Assembly (NCBI GenBank): GCA_002307295.1
Contig: DBTY01000002.1
Coordinates: 1 to 41,030 of the forward strand
Source: Ignavibacteriales bacterium UBA1304
GTDB taxonomy: Bacteria > Bacteroidota > Ignavibacteria > Ignavibacteriales > Ignavibacteriaceae
Reading direction: 5' to 3'
DNA length: 41,030 nt
Below, piece by piece: positions 16,991 through 25,305 of this stretch. The translations under genes and the position numbers were made by a program. The stretch's first letter is position 1. Each line of letters starts with the position of its first letter. The notes under the pieces are model-generated. The model was not told where the DNA came from and did not search any database. It worked only from the letters and a program-made list of their open reading frames with translations.

Positions 16991-17034
16991 AAAAAAGCCC
17001 CGCAAACCGAGCATGAGATTCGTTTCGCAGGGCT
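16991..17034 (-). terminator. Intrinsic terminator, minus strand, upstream of the small gene
   Basis: On the minus strand, AGCCCTGCGAAAC (17034 to 17022) pairs with GTTTGCGGGGCT (17007 to 16996) with one bulge and one G-U pair, followed by TTTTT (complement of 16991-16995). The same position is a C/A mismatch on the plus strand, so both pairing and T-run favour leftward transcription. Confidence 0.7.
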
Positions 17035-17143
17035 AACCATCATTTAATCACTAAAGGTTGTCTGTGTAAACAGCGTACGCAATATATAGTTACATTATTA
17101 CCATACTGTTACCACAATATTATGATACTGTTAAAACAATGAA
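16991..17143 (-). ncRNA. Candidate small RNA or terminated leader
   Basis: A leftward terminator at 16991-17034 has no gene upstream of it on that strand; the next gene to the right (17253) is on the plus strand. A perfect TATAAT on the minus strand at 17155-17150 could start a transcript of ~150 bases ending at the terminator; the -35 region is poor. It may be an independent small RNA or an attenuated leader for the 71-residue gene ~170 bases beyond. The rest of the 427-base gap 16826-17252 shows nothing else beyond the promoter region of the exported protein. Confidence 0.35.
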
Positions 17144-17252
17144 ATACAGATTATAGTTGCTTCAATTATACAATTATGATTGTTTTTTTGTGATATAGCC
17201 TTGAAACAAGCAGAATATAATGCGATATTTTAGCAGTTAATTATGGTTTTAA

Positions 17253-17669
17253 ATGAAAAGATATCTTATAGCGTTTGTATTTTTATCAGCTCTGGCATTT
17301 TCCGGATTTTCAAATCCTTCACGAGTTAGCATAACCCTAAAAAATAACTCTCATATTACCGCCGATAATTTCGGACGTTTTATTGTAAAGCGAGGGACTC
17401 AGAAAGTTCTCTTAAAAAGCATAAGCGTTAAAATTGATAATTCAGCATTCTTTCTTGCGTTGGATAAAATTGAATCAATAGATTACCTTACGTCTACCCG
17501 CACAAGGGGCAATAACAGCCTGCTTGTCTCTATAAAACTTAATAGCGGTAAATTGTTCAGAACGGAAATAATTAAGGGTGAGTTCGCCTATATAACAGCT
17601 GGCGACACTACAATTATAAAAGATGAAGAAATAAAAAAAATTGTGTTTGAAAGAGAAAAGTTAAAATAA
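17253..17669 (+). CDS. Small exported hypothetical protein
   Basis: 138 residues with a typical signal peptide (MKRYLIAFVFLSALAFSGFS, cleavage near residue 20). The mature part is ~118 residues, predicted mostly beta, with alternating polar/hydrophobic strands (SRVSITLKNNSHITAD, GRFIVKRGTQKVLLKS) and a charged C-terminus. No cysteine at the cleavage point, so not a lipoprotein; no T9SS domain, so probably periplasmic. No family recognised. It stands alone, followed by 760 non-coding bases. Confidence 0.7.
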   Translation: MKRYLIAFVFLSALAFSGFSNPSRVSITLKNNSHITADNFGRFIVKRGTQKVLLKSISVKIDNSAFFLALDKIESIDYLTSTRTRGNNSLLVSIKLNSGKLFRTEIIKGEFAYITAGDTTIIKDEEIKKIVFEREKLK

Positions 17670-17724
17670 TTATTTGCTTTGTTTTGCAATCGACAAAACA
17701 GTTTTATTTTTTTCGCATTCGTAG

Positions 17725-17745
17725 CGGCAGACTTTCAGTCTGCCG
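17725..17745. repeat. Palindromic intergenic repeat
   Basis: CGGCAGACT, TTC, AGTCTGCCG: a perfect 9-bp stem with a three-base loop. This GCAGACTTTCAGTCTGC core is a commonly seen dispersed intergenic palindrome in many bacteria. It lies 56 bases after the exported-protein gene and could act as its mRNA 3' stem, but no T-run follows. Confidence 0.6.
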
Positions 17746-17905
17746 AATTTCCCCTAATTCGGATACAAACATGAGGGGTTACGCCTATTAAAACAAGCCC
17801 TCTGTGATAAACAAATACCTTATAATCTCAAACTAAAATTGCATTACGGAATTAAACTTGGGAATTGCACGATAGAAATATTTTATTGTGTCTAAATTGG
17901 GTTTT

Positions 17906-18020
17906 ATCCCGGAGGGATTTCATGTATATAGCTCAGTTTAATACGCTTTTGTACGACCCCGGTCGGGGTCGAATGTTTTTCTTTCCAATAAATACTACAA
18001 ACATTAGAATCCTCTGGATT
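17906..18020. repeat. Three tandem ~51-base units, each with a palindromic core
   Basis: The cores are ATCCC-GGA-GGGAT (17906-17918), GACCCCG-GT-CGGGGTC (17955-17970) and AATCC-TCT-GGATT (18008-18020), spaced ~51 bases. Each core is followed by a related AT-rich stretch (TTCATGTATATAG, GAATGTTTTTCTT, CTTTTTGTAAA). The arms differ between units, yet both halves change together so pairing is kept. Confidence 0.55.
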
Positions 18021-18375
18021 CTTTTTGTAAACCAGGATTGGCGCCGGGAGAATTTAACGTCAAAAAAATATTTAGATTTAATGATTATAAGATGTTCTTT
18101 ATATGATTTCAAAAAAAAATTATCGAAATTGCGCAATATTATTATATAATAAGTTAAACGCTCATTTTTCTAACGCTTACGCATTAGATCCCTTCCCTAT
18201 CCTGTTATTCGGGTTAAAAGCTTGCAATATTTTTTATTCGTAGCATAGTTGTATCAACAAAACCTATAGAAGAAGCTGGATAGCTTAACAAAATAATTGT
18301 CTGTAGATTCTTCGTTCGATAAATCGCGTTCAGAATGAACTATGGTTTTGGGCTTTAGAATAAATGTCTTTATAC

Positions 18376-18409
18376 AAAAAATCCCCTCAGAAAACTGAGG
18401 GGATTTTTT
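18376..18409. terminator. Bidirectional intrinsic terminator
   Basis: AAAAAATCCCCTCAG, loop AAAA, CTGAGGGGATTTTTT. The perfect stem is flanked by A6 and T6, so it works on either strand. It ends the leftward DUF2723 gene, whose stop is 22 bases away. Confidence 0.9.
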
Positions 18410-18430
18410 ATTAGAGCTTCTAATCTAAAT

Positions 18431-21361
18431 TTACTTTCTAACCGAATCCACACCAGATACAAGAGCTCTGTCTTTATTAATCTGGGCCTGAATAGACTGG
18501 TCGCCAGGATAAAACGCTTTCAGTTTTTCCAACACGCTTATTGATTTGCTGTACTGTTTTGTATTTTCGTACATATCAATCAATATTTTATACGAATCTA
18601 ATTCTGAAGGAGCGTCTTCCATTTTCTTAAGAGCGATTGTCTCAACTTTTTTAGCATAAGACGCATATTGGTTTTGACCGCCGCAAATAAGATAAATGCT
18701 TGCAATATTATATAACAGACGATAATCCATTACAATAATATCGGCAGGAATAGTTTTTTCCATCTGGTCTAAAGCTTCAACAGCTTTTCCGTTTTGACCA
18801 TAACGGTGATAATAAAGCGCAAGACTTATAAAAGGATTTCTTACTCCCTGAATAGATCTTTGCTGGTTATCGTCATAGAATATAGTATGATCGTTAAATC
18901 CTCTGAATTTAAACCCAGGCTGATAAGTTTTGCTGTAAGAAGGATTTGGCTCAAACAGTTGTTTTCTTAAAACTGGTTCGTTAACAAGCTCTTCGCCGCT
19001 AGCGCCTCTATAAGGCACCAATCTGTAAGTCATACCCTCTAACCGCAGATAATCGTTAAGACCAATTTTGGAATTATCTCCGCTTGCTACAAAATAAATA
19101 GGACGAACCCAGTTATTTGATTCAACAATTTCGCGGACGATTATATCCTGATATCTGATTGCTCCAACTCCGCCGTAATTGACGGTAGGATCCATCTTCC
19201 AGGTTATGCTTCCTCTATTGGTAATAGACGTGTCGGTAATGCCAAACTTCTTGTATACGTCTTTCGGCACAGGCAGAGTCATTACCTTTGATTCCCATTG
19301 AATCGGCTGAGTAGCGTCAAGCTCTTCATCAGTCATTCGCATTGCAACCTTAGGAGTGCCGTACGGTTCAGTATTTTTCAATTGTTTGTTATACCAAGAA
19401 ATATTTGCAAGGCTTAAGCAGCAGACTCTTATGTCTCTTCTTACGCCTTCAACATCCTGTAGATACCAGAGTGGGAAAGTATCGTTATCGCCGTTGGTAA
19501 ACAGAATTGCATTCGGTTCGCAGCTCTGTAAAATATCATACGCGTAATCCCATGGAGCCCAGTTTCTTGATCTATCATGTTCATGGTAATTTGCCTGAAG
19601 CATTCTACCCGGAATAAACACAATAGCAAGAACTAAGACCAAAGAAGACGCTAACTTAACCTGCGGTTCCGATTGAAGTTTTTTATGCAGAAAATCGATT
19701 ATGCCTTTTACGCCCAATCCAATCCAGATTGCAAAAACAAAACCGACTGACGCATAGAATTTATCTCTCTCTCTCGGTTGAGGCTCCTGCTGGTTTTGGT
19801 AAAACGCAAACAGGTAACTAACAAACACAAACAGCAGCAGATAAACCGTTGCCATCTTCCAGTCCTTTCGGAAATGGAAATAAATTCCAAGAAGTCCGAT
19901 AAGGAAAGGAATGCCGTAAAATGAATTATGAGCGTCTCCGGCAAATTTTATATTGAATGCTTTGCCCAAAATGTTGCCAACGCCGTTAAACGGATAAATA
20001 TTAGGACCTGCATCCTGATCCCATGATTCTCTTCCGCCATAGAACCAGAGCACGTAACGGGTCATCATGTGATTCATCTGATATTTCCATAAGAAATCCA
20101 GATCAGAAGTATAGTTGCTATAGACGCCTAATTGATGAGGCTCGGTAGCAAAACGGCGTTTGAACGTAGGGAAGTCGCCATACTGCTCTCTGTTAAGATA
20201 CGAAATTAATTCAGTAAAGTTTTTAGGTTCATTTTCGTTCATCGGAGGCCCCTGTTTGGATCTGACGATGATCATAGTATAAGAAGAATATCCAATAATA
20301 ATAAGCATGACGCACATTGAAATAATATGAATCATCGGCTTTTTATTTTTAGCTCCATAATAAACGCCATAACCAAGTATGCCTAAAAGAACTGCCATTA
20401 ATAAAACTGCCGTCGTAGTACTATCGCCTGCAAGCGAGCCAAGCACAACAGGAATTTCCTTAAACACGCCGTCATAAATCAAGAATTTAGAAACGACGCC
20501 AATGATGATGGCAATGTAAACTGAATTTCGGTTAAATACTTTCTTCCAGAATGCGCCCATGAAAATAATACTTGCAACAATCATGATCATTTTGAATTTC
20601 ATATCAAAATCGTCATACTCAGGCTTTGTAGGAGCTGTTGTTCCAGTTTCGCCATTCCAGAGAATTGCGGCAATGATTAAAAGAATAGCGCCGTGGGCTA
20701 ATAATAAATAACCGGTCTTTTTAGTAGCTTCTTCATCAGTAATAAATTTACGGAAGATAATAAGCATTGCAATAGGAGTAATAGCCAACACGCCTATCAT
20801 TCTTATTGCGGTAGAAACGCCTACTAAATAGGCAATCATAAAGATATACTTTAAATTATCCGGATTATCTGCCTTTTCGTTCCACAACATTCCAAAATAA
20901 ACAATAGCGGTAAAAACAAGAGTATTGGTAGCGTATATTTCAGATTCAGTTCCGTTAAACCAAAACGAATGACTGAATGAAAACGCTAATGCGCCAATGG
21001 CGGCCGGAAGATAAGTTAATAGCGCGTCAAAAATGTTTTTGTAATTTTTACCCTGATAATTCTCAATTATCTTTACAATAGAAAGATATAAAAACAACGC
21101 TGAAAATGCGCTGACAGTAACGGAAAGCAGATTTATTCTGAATCCGATATTATCTGCAATAGGAAGCATTGCAAAAATTCTACCGAGCAAAGTAAACATT
21201 GGAGATCCAGGAGGATGCGGTATTTGCAGGGCGTTAGCTGCCGCGGCTACTTCGCCGCAGTCCCAAAATGGAACCGACGGATGTGCGGTTTTGTAAAACA
21301 CAAACCATGTGATTGCCGCAACAATAAAACCGAAGGCTTTGTGAAGATTTTTAGTATTCAT
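18431..21361 (-). CDS. DUF2723 / GT117 protein O-mannosyltransferase-like membrane protein
   Basis: 976 residues. An AGGA sits before the ATG. The N-terminus is diagnostic: a first membrane helix, then HPSVPFWDCGEVAAAANALQ (acidic D34 and E37 in the first extracytoplasmic loop) and the HPPGSPMFTLLGRIFAML block. About 12-14 membrane helices run to ~residue 580, giving a GT-C-type fold. A periplasmic domain follows (NGDNDTFPLWYLQDVEGVRRD is typical of the family), ending in TPR-like helices (~840-960). Members in Bacteroidota are thought to transfer mannose to secreted proteins from a lipid-linked donor; the donor and acceptor here are inferred. It is in line with the GH13 gene to the right but separated by 286 bases in which nothing distinct was seen. 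Confidence 0.9.
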   Translation of the reverse strand: MNTKNLHKAFGFIVAAITWFVFYKTAHPSVPFWDCGEVAAAANALQIPHPPGSPMFTLLGRIFAMLPIADNIGFRINLLSVTVSAFSALFLYLSIVKIIENYQGKNYKNIFDALLTYLPAAIGALAFSFSHSFWFNGTESEIYATNTLVFTAIVYFGMLWNEKADNPDNLKYIFMIAYLVGVSTAIRMIGVLAITPIAMLIIFRKFITDEEATKKTGYLLLAHGAILLIIAAILWNGETGTTAPTKPEYDDFDMKFKMIMIVASIIFMGAFWKKVFNRNSVYIAIIIGVVSKFLIYDGVFKEIPVVLGSLAGDSTTTAVLLMAVLLGILGYGVYYGAKNKKPMIHIISMCVMLIIIGYSSYTMIIVRSKQGPPMNENEPKNFTELISYLNREQYGDFPTFKRRFATEPHQLGVYSNYTSDLDFLWKYQMNHMMTRYVLWFYGGRESWDQDAGPNIYPFNGVGNILGKAFNIKFAGDAHNSFYGIPFLIGLLGIYFHFRKDWKMATVYLLLFVFVSYLFAFYQNQQEPQPRERDKFYASVGFVFAIWIGLGVKGIIDFLHKKLQSEPQVKLASSLVLVLAIVFIPGRMLQANYHEHDRSRNWAPWDYAYDILQSCEPNAILFTNGDNDTFPLWYLQDVEGVRRDIRVCCLSLANISWYNKQLKNTEPYGTPKVAMRMTDEELDATQPIQWESKVMTLPVPKDVYKKFGITDTSITNRGSITWKMDPTVNYGGVGAIRYQDIIVREIVESNNWVRPIYFVASGDNSKIGLNDYLRLEGMTYRLVPYRGASGEELVNEPVLRKQLFEPNPSYSKTYQPGFKFRGFNDHTIFYDDNQQRSIQGVRNPFISLALYYHRYGQNGKAVEALDQMEKTIPADIIVMDYRLLYNIASIYLICGGQNQYASYAKKVETIALKKMEDAPSELDSYKILIDMYENTKQYSKSISVLEKLKAFYPGDQSIQAQINKDRALVSGVDSVRK

Positions 21362-21647
21362 ATTTTTCCTAAAATAACCGAATGATATAAAATTATACTT
21401 TATTTAGATAGTATTACTGCTGTTTTTGTTCCGTAAATGGAAAATTTTTCTTAGCAGGATTTCGAATTATACGGATTTATCCCAAAAGGATTTTTATTTA
21501 AAATAAAATTTTAAACACTTATCATTAAATTATCAAGGAAATAACAGATATCCAACACATCCGCTTAAATAATTGGTAGAAAATACTAATATTTATCAAT
21601 TAAAATTCCAGCCCGAACCTTATTTAAACCTTTTATAACCCGCTTTA

Positions 21648-23009
21648 TCAGGACTTCCAAAGTAAAACAGAGCCAGAGTTTGGCTTTAGTTTATCAATAT
21701 ATATTTTCCCGTTTTGAACCATATATTCTTTTCCGCTGATAAAATCTTTGAAAATACCAGTTTGAATATTTGGAACCGTTAATTCCAAATTCGTTTCAGC
21801 CTCGGCGGAGTTTACTATAATAAGCGCTTTTTCTTCTTCGTATTCGCGCATAAAAGCAAATTGCTGCGACTTAACTAAAACCTGGCTATAGTTTCCGTAT
21901 CTAAGCGATTTCAATTTCTTACGTACGCCTGATAGTTTTGATATTGTTTGTATTAGCTCAGGATTAGGATTATTGTTGTTCATTGAGTCAAGCGAAATAA
22001 ATGGTCTAAGCGGCAAATCGCTTTTTTCGCTCCTCATGCCTTCAATCCCCCACTCACTTCCATAATATACAGAAGGAACGCCAGGCATTGTAAAGAGCAA
22101 ACAGTATAACGGAAATAAATTGGATTTATTTTTTAAATTACTTGCAACGCGGTTAACGTCGTGGTTATCGGCAAAATTATATAGCGGGATTGTATTATAT
22201 AGCCCTTTACCTCCAAACTCTCTATTAAAAGTATATGCTATCTCAAAATAATTTTTATCTGTATGGCTTGAATACAGCCCTTTATAAGCTTCGTAATTCG
22301 TAACAGAATCGAGCATTTCATCATTTGCCCATTCGCGGTAATCGCCATGGATAATTTCGCCCATCAGCCAGAAATCAGGTTTTATTTTTTTGCAAAATTT
22401 AGTCAGCTCTTTAATAAAGTTTTTATCAAGACAATCGGCAGCGTCTAATCGTAGTCCGTCAATTTCAAATTCGTTTATCCACATTTCAATCGCTCCGAAC
22501 AAGTGATTTCGAACATCTGGATTACCCAGATTAAGTTTTACAAGACTATAATGTCCATTCCATCCTTCGTACGTAAAAGGATCGTTAAAAGGACTTTTTC
22601 CGCTAAAAGACAATCCCGTAAACCAAGAGCAAAAAGCCGATTGAGGTCCGTTAGTAAGAACATCGCGAAAAGCCCAAAAGTCGCGTCCTACGTGGTTAAA
22701 CACGCCGTCTAATATTATTTTTATTCCGTTTTCATGAAGGCTTTTTGCCGTTTCTGCAAAGTTTTCGTTTGTCCCAAGCCTTCTATCAATATTATAATAA
22801 TCAATTGTGTCGTATCCATGCGTAGCGGATTCGAACACAGGGCCCAAATAAATAGCGTTTATGCCTAAGTATTTGAAGTGTTCAATCCATTTGCTTACTT
22901 CCTGCAATCTATTTTGTGGAGCCAGACTGCGATTATTTATCTGAGGAGCGCCACAAAAGCCCAACGTGTATATATGATAAAAAAAAGAATCATAAGCCCA
23001 ATGTTTCAT
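21648..23009 (-). CDS. GH13 (alpha-amylase family) glycoside hydrolase, cytoplasmic
   Basis: 453 residues from ATG 23009. An upstream ATG at 23021 is in frame, but GGAG inside it is well placed as the Shine-Dalgarno for 23009. No signal peptide. GH13 conserved regions: I, DGVFNHVG (~101-108); II, GLRLDAAD with nucleophile D189; III, LMGEI with acid/base E218; IV, FADNHDVNR with D284. All catalytic residues are present. C-terminal beta domain from ~375 (EKALIIVNSAEAETNLELTVP). Such intracellular enzymes act on maltodextrins, trehalose-like or other alpha-glucosides; exact specificity is not evident. The neighbouring TetR gene and an operator 38 bases upstream suggest repression by that regulator. 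Confidence 0.92.
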   Translation of the reverse strand: MKHWAYDSFFYHIYTLGFCGAPQINNRSLAPQNRLQEVSKWIEHFKYLGINAIYLGPVFESATHGYDTIDYYNIDRRLGTNENFAETAKSLHENGIKIILDGVFNHVGRDFWAFRDVLTNGPQSAFCSWFTGLSFSGKSPFNDPFTYEGWNGHYSLVKLNLGNPDVRNHLFGAIEMWINEFEIDGLRLDAADCLDKNFIKELTKFCKKIKPDFWLMGEIIHGDYREWANDEMLDSVTNYEAYKGLYSSHTDKNYFEIAYTFNREFGGKGLYNTIPLYNFADNHDVNRVASNLKNKSNLFPLYCLLFTMPGVPSVYYGSEWGIEGMRSEKSDLPLRPFISLDSMNNNNPNPELIQTISKLSGVRKKLKSLRYGNYSQVLVKSQQFAFMREYEEEKALIIVNSAEAETNLELTVPNIQTGIFKDFISGKEYMVQNGKIYIDKLKPNSGSVLLWKS

Positions 23010-23046
23010 AATTTTCTCCATAAAATATTAAAAAAATTTAGTCTGT

Positions 23047-23064
23047 GTATACCGTTCGGTATAC
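23047..23064. promoter_or_regulatory. TetR operator upstream of the GH13 gene
   Basis: GTATACCG-TT-CGGTATAC: perfect 8-base arms around two bases, 38 bases upstream of the GH13 ATG at 23009 and just beyond the stop of the TetR gene. The same site in variant form lies upstream of the TetR gene at 23684-23699. Confidence 0.75.
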
Positions 23065-23080
23065 CGTGGGTAAAAAAATA

Positions 23081-23647
23081 TCACGAAAAAATGCCATGCA
23101 TATAATGATGGACTACTCTATAGACCGTATTATCGTCTATTTTAGTAACGCCGTTTAACGCAATACCTATATAGGTATTAATCATGCCAAGAAACGCGTA
23201 AGCGTAAACCTCATGACGGTTTTTCATATTGCCATGCTGTTTAGCCGCGTTAAGGAAAATTCCTTCCATCAGCTTTTGCTGTCTTTGCATATAAGGCAAT
23301 ATTGCGTTAAAAACCTCGCTATCAGGAGGCGCAAACCAGGAAGAAAGCGCAAGTCGGTAAAACTGCTTGTGTTTTTGCGCATAGTTAAAATAGGCAAAAG
23401 TAATTTTATTAAGAGTATTAGTAATATCTCCGTCATACTCGGCGGCAGGTTCAATAACTCTGAAAAAGCCGGTCATATATTCGGCAAGCAGCGAATCAAG
23501 AAGCCCGCGCTTACTGCCAAAGTAATGATAAAGAGTCGGTTTAGTAATTCCCGCGGCGTCTACAATTTCCTGAACTCCAACGGCATTATAGCCTTTTTGT
23601 GAAAATAGCTGCAACGCGCATACAAGTATTACAGAGTTATTATCCAT
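23081..23647 (-). CDS. TetR/AcrR family transcriptional regulator
   Basis: 188 residues. The N-terminal DNA-binding domain is typical: LFSQKGYNAVGVQEIVDAAG, then ITKPTLYHYFGSKRGLLDSL (helix-turn-helix ~24-48). The C-terminal ligand domain (~55-188) is helical with aromatic residues (FAYFNYAQKHKQFYRLAL) and cannot be assigned a ligand. Matching palindromes lie upstream of this gene (23684-23699) and between it and the GH13 gene (23047-23064), so autorepression and control of GH13 are likely. As TetR and GH13 are in series on the same strand, two promoters may be controlled separately. The GH13 substrate or product would be a sensible ligand, but that is inference. Confidence 0.92.
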   Translation of the reverse strand: MDNNSVILVCALQLFSQKGYNAVGVQEIVDAAGITKPTLYHYFGSKRGLLDSLLAEYMTGFFRVIEPAAEYDGDITNTLNKITFAYFNYAQKHKQFYRLALSSWFAPPDSEVFNAILPYMQRQQKLMEGIFLNAAKQHGNMKNRHEVYAYAFLGMINTYIGIALNGVTKIDDNTVYRVVHHYMHGIFS

Positions 23648-23683
23648 TCGACAATATATTTATTTCATTTTCCATATTTAAAA

Positions 23684-23699
23684 TATACCATACGGTATA
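23684..23699. promoter_or_regulatory. TetR operator upstream of the TetR gene
   Basis: TATACC-ATAC-GGTATA, 37 bases upstream of the TetR start. It matches the GH13-side operator (TATACC-GTTC-GGTATA) in both 6-base arms and spacing, differing only in the centre. Confidence 0.75.
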
Positions 23700-23725
23700 G
23701 TCATTGTCAAGTTAAATTTAGACAT

Positions 23726-23762
23726 AAAAAATCCCGGTCTAAGCTCAGGCAAAGATCGGGAT
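23726..23762 (-). terminator. Intrinsic terminator after the GAF histidine kinase
   Basis: ATCCCGGTCT (23731-23740) pairs with AGATCGGGAT (23753-23762) with one imperfect position, followed on the minus strand by TTTTT (23730-23726). It lies 28 bases beyond the kinase stop and isolates it from the TetR gene. Confidence 0.8.
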
Positions 23763-23789
23763 TAGAAAATTCAGGCGGGAAAGACAGTT

Positions 23790-25115
23790 TTAATCCCTGA
23801 TAATAGGAAGAGTAATAGTAAAAACAGAACCTTTGCCGGGTTGACTTTCTAAAGAAATTCCGCCTCCATAGAGTTCAGTAATCCTTTTAGCAATAGCTAA
23901 ACCAAGCCCGATCCCCTCGTACATACGATTCCAGCCCTCGCTCCCCTGCCTGAAAGCGTCGAAAATCATTTCTCGAAGATCAGGTTCAATTCCTATCCCG
24001 GTGTCTGCTACCTGAATAATCCCCTCTCCCTCTTCTGAGCGGCAAATAATTTTAATAGTTCCTTTTTCAGTAAATTTTATTGCATTTTCAACTATACACT
24101 CTATCAGTTGAGTAAAGTACTTATCGTCAAACAACACTTTAAATTCGCTGTTAATCTGTATTTTTAGGTCAAGCTTTTTTTCCTGGATCTCGTTTTTGTA
24201 TTGTTTTACAATTTCTCTAATCCTAACTGGCACGCAAATATAAGTCGTAGTTTCCTTAATATTAAAAGACTCGAGCTCTGAAAGATCAAGCATTGCAGAT
24301 AAAGTTTTCATAAGCCTTTTAGCCGATTCAACAACTTTTCCCAATAATTTGATATGTTCGTTTTCAGTTACAATATCTTTCAAATAGCTTGTAAGGCCAA
24401 GTATCCCATTCATCGGAGTCCTTATTTCATGGCTCATATTTGATAATAGAGAAGACTTGAACATGCTTGATTTTTCAGCAATGATTTTTGCTTCGTTTAG
24501 TTCTCTATTCAATCGCACAAGCTCATTATTTGCGTCAATCTTTTGTTTAAATAATTGAGCGTTCCAAATAGCAATAGCGGCCTGTCCGGTAATAATTTCA
24601 AAAGCGCTAATAATTTCATTTTCCTGAATCCTGTGGAGAGCTTTGCTATCCAAATAGATAACGCCAATTTTATTATCGCCAGTAGTCAGCGGAGCGCAGA
24701 GTATTGTTTGCAAATCAAGCAAAAAGATACTTTTATTTTGATCGTGGTCAGCGTCATTTTGGGCGCCTTCTATATAGCGCGAAAGCCCCGTTTTAAATAC
24801 TTCTTCTACAACGCTTGTGCTGATATTAAAAGCAGATTCGGAAATAGATTTGTCTTGAGCGTCTAATCCGATAGAAAATTTCAATTCGCTAGCGGAGTTT
24901 TTAAGCAGAATAAATCCGCGGTCAGAATGAGTAATTTCTATAGCGTTTTTAAGAACAAGCTGCAAAACTTCATCAAGAATTAATGATCTGTTTATTCTTT
25001 TAGTGATGTCAAGAATACGATCAAGGGTCTTATTTTTCCCATTATCATTGGAAGATGAAAAAATCTCATTCATTTTTTCATCTTCTAATGATTTTATAAA
25101 GTCGGCAAATCGCAT
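23790..25115 (-). CDS. GAF-domain sensor histidine kinase
   Basis: 441 residues, soluble. GAF domain ~45-185 (LDEVLQLVLKNAIEITHSDRGFILL, LQTILCAPLTTGDNKIGVIYLDSK, ITGQAAIAIWNAQLF), a short coiled coil (~187-225), HisKA with His229 in NMSHEIRTPMNGILG, then HATPase with ENAIKFTEKG, DTGIGI and EGIGLGLAIAKRI. All catalytic motifs are intact. There is no receiver domain and no regulator next to it; the sigma54 activator further right has only a degenerate receiver-like N-terminus. The GAF cysteine-containing segment could bind a small ligand, but its identity is unknown. It sits downstream of the TPR and lipoprotein genes on the same strand with 190 bases between. Confidence 0.9.
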   Translation of the reverse strand: MRFADFIKSLEDEKMNEIFSSSNDNGKNKTLDRILDITKRINRSLILDEVLQLVLKNAIEITHSDRGFILLKNSASELKFSIGLDAQDKSISESAFNISTSVVEEVFKTGLSRYIEGAQNDADHDQNKSIFLLDLQTILCAPLTTGDNKIGVIYLDSKALHRIQENEIISAFEIITGQAAIAIWNAQLFKQKIDANNELVRLNRELNEAKIIAEKSSMFKSSLLSNMSHEIRTPMNGILGLTSYLKDIVTENEHIKLLGKVVESAKRLMKTLSAMLDLSELESFNIKETTTYICVPVRIREIVKQYKNEIQEKKLDLKIQINSEFKVLFDDKYFTQLIECIVENAIKFTEKGTIKIICRSEEGEGIIQVADTGIGIEPDLREMIFDAFRQGSEGWNRMYEGIGLGLAIAKRITELYGGGISLESQPGKGSVFTITLPIIRD

Positions 25116-25263
25116 AAGTACAACTCTTTTGCTAATTAATGAATCATAAATTTATGTATTATAAAAAGAAAATCCCTCTCCATTTCCTTTATGTTCAACC
25201 CTTTTAGCCCTGTTTAATATGCCCGCCCTCAACGATACTCTTTTGATGTGCTTAAAATAATAT

Positions 25264-25282
25264 GGCGGGGGAACTCCCCGCC
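25264..25282 (-). terminator. GC hairpin after the TPR gene
   Basis: GGCGGGG (25264-25270) and CCCCGCC (25276-25282) with a GAACT loop, 23 bases beyond the TPR stop. On the minus strand only a weak T-rich stretch (CATATTATTTT) follows, so termination may be partial. Confidence 0.5.
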
Positions 25283-25305
25283 GTGGGAAACGATGCGTCG
25301 CTTAA

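Larger units (their letters stand above)
17670..18430. other. 760-base non-coding stretch with palindromic repeats
   Basis: No convincing gene; a possible 94-codon frame here consists of repeat sequence. It contains the hairpin at 17725-17745, three tandem palindromic units at 17906-18020, a degenerate GATTCTTCGTTCG...TTCAGAATGA palindrome-like stretch near 18306-18341, and the terminator at 18376-18409. Nothing recognisable lies between 18030 and 18300. Confidence 0.6.

Noticed and set aside
17865..18149. 94-codon ORF in the 18-kb gap
   Set aside because: It is the translation of three palindromic tandem repeats, with no ribosome site.
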